A DNA stretch of 6,662 bases. Source: Porticoccaceae bacterium. GTDB taxonomy: Bacteria; Pseudomonadota; Gammaproteobacteria; Pseudomonadales; Porticoccaceae. The position numbers were made by a program, and so were the translations under genes. The stretch covers positions 1 through 6,662 of the forward strand of contig JALNZZ010000115.1 in NCBI GenBank assembly GCA_023229065.1. Direction: 5' to 3'. The notes beneath the pieces are model-generated. The model searched no databases. It was given only the letters and a program-made list of their open reading frames with translations, and was not told the origin of the DNA. Below are positions 1 to 4,489 of this stretch, in pieces. The stretch's first letter is position 1, and the number at the start of each line of letters is the position of its first letter.

Positions 1-54
1 TCCCGACCACCTATTCCTGTCATCCCGACCACTCTATCCTGTCATCCCGACCAG
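1..54 (+). repeat. Short tandem array of 22-bp left-arm units
   Basis: Three left arms recur with a 22-bp period. One unit is cut by the window edge and runs to 18, the next is 19-40, and the third start at 41 leads into the complete palindrome. The spacers between arms are also alike (CCTATTCCT versus TCTATCCT), so whole units appear to have duplicated in tandem. The array may extend left of the window. The repeats are too short and too closely spaced to be a CRISPR array. Confidence 0.7.
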
Positions 55-110
55 CGGGAGGGATCTTGACCGCCGAGGCTTAAGATCTCTCCACTACGGT
101 CGAGACGACA
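41..110 (+). repeat. Complete 70-bp palindromic element, copy A
   Basis: The left arm is 41-67 (GTCATCCCGACC, then CGGGAGGGATCTT), the central loop is about 68-81 and the right arm is 82-109 (AAGATCTCTCC, then GGTCGAGACGAC). The arms are imperfect inverted repeats with one length difference. It is homologous to copy B at 3191-3260, lies in the same orientation and has the same 70-bp length. The right arm here has diverged more than in copy B. Confidence 0.75.
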
Positions 111-168
111 AAAAGCGCCGGATCTCTCCCGTTGGTCGAGATGACAAAAAAGCACCGGTCGAGATGAC

Positions 169-202
169 AAAAATACTGGCTGGGATGGCATGGTATCCCA
201 GC
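169..202 (-). terminator. Rho-independent terminator of the redoxin gene
   Basis: On the minus strand, just after the redoxin TAA, an 8-bp perfect stem (GCTGGGAT / ATCCCAGC at 202-195 and 186-179) closes an 8-nt loop. A CAGTA spacer and five T (173-169) follow. The short distance from the stop codon (about 10 bp) supports termination. The U-tract is modest and offset from the stem, so it may be leaky. Confidence 0.6.
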
Positions 203-212
203 TGTTACTTTT

Positions 213-704
213 TTACTGGGAGGGTGCACCCGACTCCAGAATCAGCTCCATGATCTGCGCCCCCAGCAACAGGTCGCTGATCTGGCCCAGGTGTTGATTG
301 CGCACGTTGCCGAAAGCGTCGATCAACACCAGCGTGGGTGTGCCCTGCATCCCGTAGGCACGCATGGTTTGCGGAATCCCGTCGCGGCCGTCGGGGAGGT
401 CGACGCCGACCGGGAAGGATAGGCGGTACTCGTAGAGGAAGGCCTCCAGAGACACCGGTGTCATCGCCGCATGGTGTTCAAACACCGTGTGCAGACCGAT
501 AACAGCAACCTGAGAACGGGGAAAGGCCTGATATACCCGCTGCGCCTGGGGCAAGCCGTGCATGACGCAGCCGGGGCACAGCATCTGGAAGGCTTCGAGC
601 ACCACCACCTTGCCGCGCAGTGCTGCCAGGCTCGGTGGCTGCTCTACATTGAACCACTGCTGGACCTGCCATTCGGGTGCGGGAGCACCTATCTTCTTGT
701 CCAT
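213..704 (-). CDS. Cytoplasmic TlpA/AhpC-like thioredoxin-fold redoxin
   Basis: A 163-residue protein with a thioredoxin fold of the peroxiredoxin/TlpA-like type. Visible: an N-terminal redoxin-like lead (GAPAPEW, residues 6-12; SLAALRGKVVVLEAF, 25-39), an active-site CxxC as C43-P-G-C46, and the cis-proline motif GTPTLVLID with P123. No signal peptide or membrane segment precedes the domain, so it should act in the cytosol, unlike classical TlpA/ResA/DsbE proteins. It probably reduces disulfides or peroxides, but the substrate cannot be named. The start at 702-704 is set by a strong GGAGG Shine-Dalgarno (709-713), 4 nt upstream. It is monocistronic: the tRNA terminator lies upstream and its own terminator follows the stop. 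The fold and CxxC are seen; the redox role follows from the family. A dedicated peroxidase is less likely because the usual peroxiredoxin PxxxT/SxxC motif is absent. Confidence 0.85.
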   Translation of the reverse strand: MDKKIGAPAPEWQVQQWFNVEQPPSLAALRGKVVVLEAFQMLCPGCVMHGLPQAQRVYQAFPRSQVAVIGLHTVFEHHAAMTPVSLEAFLYEYRLSFPVGVDLPDGRDGIPQTMRAYGMQGTPTLVLIDAFGNVRNQHLGQISDLLLGAQIMELILESGAPSQ

Positions 705-732
705 GCGACCTCCAGAGCTCTAGCGCGGCCGA

Positions 733-758
733 GTATTCTGTCTAGATGGGTATTCTGT
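733..758 (-). repeat. Pair of 9-bp direct repeats in the redoxin promoter region
   Basis: ACAGAATAC (minus strand) occurs exactly at 758-750 and 741-733, 17 bp apart start to start, between the tRNA terminator and the redoxin Shine-Dalgarno. The proximal copy contains CAGAAT, 17 bp after a TTTATA; these could be weak -10 and -35 elements. The pair could be a regulator site, a promoter duplication or chance. Confidence 0.35.
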
Positions 759-820
759 ATAAATGTAGTTCACTTTACCCAGGACTGCGCCCATGGTTTA
801 AGAGCGCGATTTACAGGCAC

Positions 821-849
821 AAAAAAAGGAACCTTGCGGTTCCTTTTTT
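821..849 (-). terminator. Rho-independent terminator of the tRNA operon
   Basis: A near-ideal hairpin: A-tract, GGAACC stem (828-833), 4-nt loop (834-837), GGTTCC (838-843), then six T. On the minus strand the stem is followed by a seven-T tract (827-821), so it would end the tRNA-Glu/tRNA-Gly transcript about 40 nt beyond the tRNA-Gly CCA. The A/T tracts are symmetric, so it could also work on the plus strand, but no plus-strand gene ends here. Confidence 0.9.
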
Positions 850-888
850 CAATGATTTACAAATTTCAGAAATCCATAAACCATAATT

Positions 889-964
889 TGGAGCGGGATA
901 TCGGGTTCGAACCGACGACCTGTACCTTGGCAAGGTACCGCTCTACCAACTGAGCTAATCCCGC
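889..964 (-). tRNA. tRNA-Gly (anticodon GCC)
   Basis: A 76-nt cloverleaf. The acceptor stem pairs GCGGGAT with ATCCCGC, followed by discriminator T and a genomic CCA (TCCA at 892-889). The D-arm reads TAGCTCAGTTGGTAGAG. The anticodon stem GTACC/GGTAC encloses TTGCCAA, giving anticodon GCC. The T-arm contains GGTTCGAACC. It is the second gene of a two-tRNA operon, 57 bp downstream of tRNA-Glu and followed by the terminator at 821-849. It decodes GGC and GGU glycine codons. Confidence 0.97.
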
Positions 965-1021
965 GTTTAACTTTTCAATTGTCATCGCTAGTTTACACTA
1001 AGCGCTGATTTTACGCTAATT

Positions 1022-1097
1022 TGGCGTCCCGTAGGGGAGTCGAACCCCTGTTACCGCCGTGAAAGGGCGGTGTCCTAGGCCTCTAGACGAACGGGAC
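1022..1097 (-). tRNA. tRNA-Glu (anticodon TTC)
   Basis: A 76-nt cloverleaf. The acceptor stem pairs GTCCCGT with ACGGGAC, with discriminator G and an encoded CCA. The D-arm TTCGTCTAGAGGCC is typical of bacterial tRNA-Glu. The anticodon stem CCGCC/GGCGG encloses CTTTCAC, giving anticodon TTC. The T-arm contains GGGGTTCGACTCCCC. From memory it differs from the enterobacterial tRNA-Glu only at a few positions, mainly in the acceptor stem. It is first in the operon, after a leader of roughly 55 nt. In bacteria using the C5 pathway, Glu-tRNA also feeds tetrapyrrole synthesis. Confidence 0.97.
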
Positions 1098-1160
1098 CTT
1101 AACACTTTGACCGACCCGCTTCGCTGTTGAGGCGTTGCGTTGTCTCGTCGTGAGGCGCGC

Positions 1161-1189
1161 ATTCTAAGAGCGAGTACACAACCTGTCAA
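1161..1189 (-). promoter_or_regulatory. Sigma-70 promoter of the tRNA-Glu/Gly operon, stringent type
   Basis: On the minus strand a perfect -35 TTGACA (1189-1184), a 17-bp spacer and a -10 TAGAAT (1166-1161) stand about 64 bp upstream of tRNA-Glu. A GC-only stretch (GCGCGCC) follows the -10. Such a discriminator is the hallmark of ppGpp/DksA-repressed stable-RNA promoters. An A-rich tract just upstream of the -35 (AAAAAATAAAAAATCGG, about 1210-1194) resembles an UP element. The strength and stringent control are inferred from these features. Confidence 0.88.
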
Positions 1190-1335
1190 CACCGATTTTT
1201 TATTTTTTGCTTTTTTGTGGTGTTTTCGCTTTTTTCCGCAGCCACAGAGCTTTTTACCGCAACTCACCGCAACACTCCCTACAACAAATAAACCAGAAAG
1301 AAGCGGCCAGTCCATAGCCCGCTATAGTACCAGAT

Positions 1336-1767
1336 TCAGGCGCTATCTGCCTCTTCCTTCTCACTGCCCTGCTCGGGAACAAAGTCCAGCGACACAGAGT
1401 TGAGACAATAGCGCAGCCCGGTGGGCGCTGGCCCATCTTCAAAGACATGGCCGAGATGGCTGCCGCAGCGGGTGCAGGTGATCTCGGTGCGCACCATGCC
1501 GTGGCTGAGGTCGGGGGTCTCGGTGATGTTCTCCTTCACTGCCGTCTGGTAGAAGCTCGGCCAGCCACAGCCAGCATCGAACTTGGTGGAGGCATCAAAC
1601 AACAGTGCGTCGCAGCAGATACAGAAATACTGGCCGGGTCTGTCTTCGTTGTTGTAGAGGCCGGTAAAGGGCCGCTCGGTGCCTTTCTGGCGACAGACGG
1701 CGTATTGCTCCGGGGTCAGCCGGGAGCGCCAGTAGTCATCGCCTTTGTCACGCCACTCATCAGTCAT
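1336..1767 (-). CDS. msrB: Peptide-methionine (R)-S-oxide reductase MsrB
   Basis: Reduces the R-epimer of methionine sulfoxide in oxidised proteins, using thioredoxin as electron donor, in the cytosol. A single SelR/MsrB domain fills the 143 residues. Two zinc-binding CxxC pairs are present (C49/C52 and C98/C101). The GCGWPSF motif (66-72) carries C67, the usual resolving cysteine, and RYCLNSVSL (119-127) carries the catalytic C121. HGMVRTEI and CGSHLGHVFEDGP are also typical. The length is that of single-domain MsrB, with no MsrA fusion and no export signal. The start at 1765-1767 has an AGGAG Shine-Dalgarno (1775-1779) with 7-nt spacing. It is divergent from alaA, with a 123-bp shared upstream region. 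The last ten or so residues are acidic and poorly conserved, as expected. No strong terminator follows; the downstream region holds the tRNA promoter on the same strand. Confidence 0.95.
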   Translation of the reverse strand: MTDEWRDKGDDYWRSRLTPEQYAVCRQKGTERPFTGLYNNEDRPGQYFCICCDALLFDASTKFDAGCGWPSFYQTAVKENITETPDLSHGMVRTEITCTRCGSHLGHVFEDGPAPTGLRYCLNSVSLDFVPEQGSEKEEADSA

Positions 1768-1800
1768 GAATTATCTCCTCTGCTAATCGTAAAAAACTTA

Positions 1801-1816
1801 GTAACCCAGGGTTTAC
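1801..1816. promoter_or_regulatory. Imperfect palindrome between divergent msrB and alaA (candidate operator)
   Basis: GTAACCC-A-GGGTTTAC is an inverted repeat around 1808, perfect over five bases (AACCC/GGGTT) and extendable to GTAA/TTTAC with one extra T. It lies about 33 bp before the msrB start and about 75 bp before the alaA start, so a bound protein could affect either gene. No known regulator is recognised. Confidence 0.3.
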
Positions 1817-1843
1817 AGGCGTTTTCGCCACCCTTTTTTCCGT

Positions 1844-1849
1844 TACAAT
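1844..1849 (+). promoter_or_regulatory. Candidate -10 element of alaA
   Basis: TACAAT lies 41 bp before the alaA ATG and would give a 5' leader of about 35 nt. No convincing -35 lies 16-18 bp upstream (the sequence there is GTTTTC or similar); the TTTACA at 1812 is 26 bp away, too far to serve. Activation or a weak promoter would be needed. Confidence 0.35.
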
Positions 1850-1890
1850 GGCCTCTTTTTTGCTATCGGCGGCCGGGAACCATCATACCT

Positions 1891-3108
1891 ATGCAGCACT
1901 TTCAAAAGTCAAACAAATTGAGCAATGTTTGCTATGACATTCGCGGTCCCGTGCTCGACCACGCCAATCGCCTGGAGGATGAGGGCCATCGCATCCTCAA
2001 GCTCAATATCGGCAATCCGGCTCCGTTTGGCTTTGAAGCGCCCGACGAGATCCTTCAGGACGTCATCCACAATCTTGCCCAGGCCCAGGGCTACTCCCAT
2101 GCCAAGGGCATTTTCTCCGCCCGCAAGGCGGTGATGCAGCGCACCCAGGTGCAGGGCATCCCCGATGTGGAGATCGACGATGTGTTCCTCGGCAACGGTG
2201 CCAGTGAGCTGATCGTAATGGCCATGCAGGCGCTGCTCAACCCCGGTGACGAGATCCTGATTCCGGCGCCGGACTATCCCCTGTGGACAGCTGCCGTCAC
2301 CCTGGCGGGGGGCACCCCGGTGCACTATCTGTGCGACGAAGCCAATGAATGGCAGCCGGATATGGCCGATATCGCCGCCAAGGTCAGCGGCAGAACCCGC
2401 GGCATCGTGGTCATCAACCCCAACAACCCCACCGGGGCCGTTTACAGCGAAGCCATGCTGAGCCAGATTGTCGAGCTGGCCCGCGAGCATGACCTGATCA
2501 TCTTTGCCGACGAAATCTACGACCGCATCACCTACGATGAGGCCGAGCATATCCCGCTGGGACGGCTCGCTACTGATGTGCTGTGCATCACGTTCAACGG
2601 CTTGTCGAAAGCCTACCGGCTGGCGGGGTTTCGTTCCGGCTGGCTGGTGGTGAGCGGTGCCAAGCACCGCGCCCGCAGTTATATCCAGGGCATTGAAATG
2701 CTGTGCTCCATGCGGCTGTGTGCCAATGTGCCCGCCATGTACGCCATTCAGACCGCTCTCGGCGGCTACCAGAGCATTGAGGATCTGGTGTGCCCGGGGG
2801 GGCGGCTCCACGAGCAGCGAGAGCGGGCCTACCAATTATTGACCGCTATTCCCGGCGTAAGTTGCGTCAAGCCCAAGGGCGCGCTGTATATGTTCCCCAG
2901 GCTCGACCCGGATGTGTATGAGATTGCCGACGACGAGCAGCTGATTCTGGATCTTTTGCTGCAGGAAAAGATGCTGCTGGTACAGGGCTCCGCTTTCAAC
3001 TACCCCGACAACAATCACTTCCGCATTGTGTTTTTGCCCCGTGAGGATGACATCGGCGATGCCGTACAGCGGCTCGATCAGTTCCTGGGGCGAATGCGCG
3101 CTTCGTAG
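1891..3108 (+). CDS. alaA: Glutamate-pyruvate (alanine) aminotransferase AlaA
   Basis: A PLP-dependent fold-type I aminotransferase that makes L-alanine from pyruvate with glutamate as amino donor. The 405 residues match the usual AlaA length. The start includes the family signature NVCYDIRGPV (12-21) and KLNIGNPAPFGF (37-48). Active-site residues visible: N179 in NPNNPTG (176-182), D207 in FADEIYD, which contacts the pyridine nitrogen, PLP-lysine K240 in NGLSKAYR, and R378 in HFRIV, which binds the substrate carboxylate. SMRLCANVPA and GGYQSI are also diagnostic of AlaA rather than generic AspC-type enzymes. The frame is open for a further 148 codons upstream, but that part is antisense to msrB and only the ATG at 1891 matches the family N-terminus. 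The Shine-Dalgarno is weak (GGGAA, about 11 nt upstream). It is alone in its unit and ends opposite the kinase operon, with the repeat array between. Confidence 0.95.
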   Translation: MQHFQKSNKLSNVCYDIRGPVLDHANRLEDEGHRILKLNIGNPAPFGFEAPDEILQDVIHNLAQAQGYSHAKGIFSARKAVMQRTQVQGIPDVEIDDVFLGNGASELIVMAMQALLNPGDEILIPAPDYPLWTAAVTLAGGTPVHYLCDEANEWQPDMADIAAKVSGRTRGIVVINPNNPTGAVYSEAMLSQIVELAREHDLIIFADEIYDRITYDEAEHIPLGRLATDVLCITFNGLSKAYRLAGFRSGWLVVSGAKHRARSYIQGIEMLCSMRLCANVPAMYAIQTALGGYQSIEDLVCPGGRLHEQRERAYQLLTAIPGVSCVKPKGALYMFPRLDPDVYEIADDEQLILDLLLQEKMLLVQGSAFNYPDNNHFRIVFLPREDDIGDAVQRLDQFLGRMRAS

Positions 3109-3150
3109 CAGGTCGGGGCACGGCACTCATCGGTGTCCCCGATAATGTAT

Positions 3151-3322
3151 GTCATCCCGATGCAGCGGGAGGAAGCTGATAGATTTTTATGTCATCCCGA
3201 CCAACGGGAGGGATCTTTAGCCACCGAGGTATCAGATCTCTCCCGCTGGTCGAGATGACAGAGAAGGTTGGTCGGGATGACAGAGATCGTGGCCCGGGAC
3301 AGAGAAGGTGGTCGAGATGGCA
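3151..3322. repeat. Nested array of palindromic (REP-like) repeat arms, right copy
   Basis: The space between the convergent 3' ends of alaA and the kinase gene holds the same repeat family as the left end of the window. A degenerate left arm lies at 3151-3172, a complete palindrome at 3191-3260, and two further right arms at 3269-3282 and 3309-3322. As in the left array, left arms lie left and right arms lie right of one central hairpin. Left arms read CATCCCGA; right arms read TCGAGATG, except the one at 3269, which reads TCGGGATG. Transcripts from either side would read into this array; it could limit convergent read-through or protect mRNA 3' ends, but that is inference. Confidence 0.8.
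3191..3260 (+). repeat. Complete 70-bp palindromic element, copy B
   Basis: The best-preserved copy. The left arm 3191-3216 and right arm 3234-3259 are inverted repeats agreeing at 23 of 26 positions, with a 17-nt loop (3217-3233). Two of the three mismatches become G-U wobbles in the minus-strand transcript, the strand of the upstream kinase operon; only one becomes a wobble in the plus-strand transcript. The minus-strand RNA would therefore fold more stably. Copy A at 41-110 has the same length and orientation. Confidence 0.8.
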
Positions 3323-3340
3323 AGCTATCACTTCAAGCGG

Positions 3341-4489
3341 CTAGCCTGGTGACAAGTTGCTGCCCGGGGCGGCCAGTGGGTAGAGGATGGTGTCGCGGTA
3401 GCCGGTGATGATGCGGACAAAGCCTGTCAGCTGCCGGTCCAGCTCGGGGTCGTTGGTATCCAGCAGCAGTGGCCGCCCCTCCAGGGCGGTTATCTTGGTC
3501 TTGGTAGCGACCACCAGCAGCCCTTCGCGCCCTACCCGGCGCAGCAGTGCCGGCGAGAGTTGCTGGTTGCCGCGCCCCAGCAGCAGGCCCTGACCGCCGA
3601 TGGGAGTCAATACAATAACGGCCTTGTCGTATTCGTCCAGCAGGCGCAACAGGGCGGTTTCATCGAGGTCAGCGCCGAGTTGGCGACCATCGGCTATGGC
3701 GTCCACCCCCAGCAGGGTCGCCTCCATACCCAGGGATTCCTTGATGGCGCGGGTGGTGGAGCCCGGCCCCAGCAGATAGAGGACGCCCGGCTCTATCAGC
3801 TCGCTGATTTCTGCCGCGATATCGTCCAGCACCAGCGCTTCCACCTCGCGGCCGCCGTCCTTGACCCGCTGCACAAAACTACCTGCCTCGGGCACCGTCA
3901 TTTCGCCATAGGAGCGAATGCGAATATCTCCCTTGGCAAGGGCCTCTTCGTCCATATCCCGCACAGTCTGGTCGCGGACATCCACCAGTTGACCGCTCAG
4001 TAGCAACTCCAGCACCGTCGCCGCGGCTTCGGGAGTGATGGCAAACACGCCGGAGTGCATTTTGACCCCGGCGGGAATCCCCAGCACCAGCTGTCCCGGT
4101 GCGATGACGGAATAAATATCCCGCGCAGTACCATCGCCGCCCGCGAATAGAATCAGATCCACGCCAGCGCGCTGAAAGGCCTCTACTGCAGCCATAGTGT
4201 CGGCAGCACTGGTGTTTTTAGCGCTGGTACTCGCTGTTTCATCCAGGCCGGGGGCGACGGTGTAGTGAAACCCTCGTTCTGCCAGCAGGGCCTCTCCCAT
4301 AGGCCCTGGCGCGGTGATAAAAGACAGCCGTGCAGCGTGCTCTTGCAACTGGTTTAGCACCCTCCCCGCGCGCTCCGCACAGCGCTGCGCCCCCACCGCC
4401 AGCTCCGCAGGCAGGTGATCGCTGCCCTTGAGCGCCAGCGGGCCACCAAGGCCAGCTCGGGGATTGATGACAAAGCCGATGGTCAGCAT
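3341..4489 (-). CDS. ATP-NAD kinase / AcoX family protein
   Basis: A 382-residue member of the NAD kinase-like/AcoX superfamily (COG3199 type), longer than the housekeeping NAD kinase of about 290-300 residues. Visible: INPRAGLGG at the N-terminus (8-16), the phosphate-binding signature FAGGDGTARDI (115-125, GGDGT at 117-121), GIPAGVKMHSGVFA (137-150), a second glycine-rich segment GPGSTTRAIK (241-250), and IGGQGLLLGRGNQQL (297-311). The fold predicts an ATP- or polyphosphate-dependent kinase acting on NAD or another small substrate; the true substrate is not established from sequence. It is the last gene of the operon. Its ATG sits inside the end of pdxB (7-bp overlap, ATGCTGA), with a GGAG (4500-4497) 7 nt upstream, so translation is probably coupled. 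It ends at TAG just before the repeat array; no separate terminator is seen. No signal peptide, so cytosolic. Confidence 0.85.
   Translation of the reverse strand: MLTIGFVINPRAGLGGPLALKGSDHLPAELAVGAQRCAERAGRVLNQLQEHAARLSFITAPGPMGEALLAERGFHYTVAPGLDETASTSAKNTSAADTMAAVEAFQRAGVDLILFAGGDGTARDIYSVIAPGQLVLGIPAGVKMHSGVFAITPEAAATVLELLLSGQLVDVRDQTVRDMDEEALAKGDIRIRSYGEMTVPEAGSFVQRVKDGGREVEALVLDDIAAEISELIEPGVLYLLGPGSTTRAIKESLGMEATLLGVDAIADGRQLGADLDETALLRLLDEYDKAVIVLTPIGGQGLLLGRGNQQLSPALLRRVGREGLLVVATKTKITALEGRPLLLDTNDPELDRQLTGFVRIITGYRDTILYPLAAPGSNLSPG

Larger units (their letters stand above)
1..169. repeat. Nested array of palindromic (REP-like) repeat arms, left copy
   Basis: The whole gap downstream of the redoxin gene is built from arms of one repeat family. 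Left-type arms (GTCATCCCGACCA) start at 19 and 41, and one cut by the window edge occupies 1-9. Right-type arms (GGTCGAGATGACA or close variants) lie at about 98-110, 121-146 and 157-169. All left arms lie left of the centre and all right arms lie right of it, so the order is L-L-L-core-R-R-R. The left arm at 41-65 pairs better with the right arm at 121-145 (22 of 25 positions) than with its immediate partner at 82-109, so alternative hairpins are possible. The position at a gene 3' end fits a REP/BIME-like extragenic element. No transposase or RAYT gene is visible nearby. Confidence 0.8.

Noticed and set aside
1..60. Regular short repeats that could suggest a CRISPR array.
   Set aside because: The period is only 22 bp, spacers of about 9 bp resemble each other, and the arms belong to a palindromic repeat family; no cas genes are present.
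471..953. Plus-strand open frame of 160 codons across the redoxin start, the tRNA terminator and tRNA-Gly.
   Set aside because: It overlaps a tRNA gene and a terminator; no ribosome binding site or protein similarity is seen.
1016..1315. Minus-strand open frame of 99 codons with a hydrophobic start and a Cys/Lys-rich middle, resembling a small lipoprotein.
   Set aside because: It runs through the tRNA promoter and the whole tRNA-Glu gene; the Lys-rich stretch comes from the A-rich UP-like tract and no Shine-Dalgarno precedes it.
1314..1325. ATAGC-CC-GCTAT inverted repeat after the msrB stop as a terminator.
   Set aside because: A 2-nt loop is sterically implausible and no T-tract follows directly.
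1818..1839. GGCGTTTTCGCC hairpin followed by six T, terminator-like on the plus strand.
   Set aside because: The stem is only 4 bp and it sits inside the alaA promoter region with no plus-strand gene upstream.
1447..1890. In-frame open extension of alaA by 148 codons.
   Set aside because: It is antisense to msrB, and the known AlaA N-terminus begins at the ATG at 1891; the upstream residues are not AlaA-like.
1909..2835. Minus-strand open frame of 308 codons opposite alaA.
   Set aside because: A shadow of alaA, rich in His and Gly from reverse-complemented codons, with no motif.
3114..3141. Hairpin CGGGGCAC / GTGTCCCCG directly after the alaA stop as a terminator.
   Set aside because: The stem has a bulge and no T-tract follows; at most it adds to the hairpins of the repeat array.
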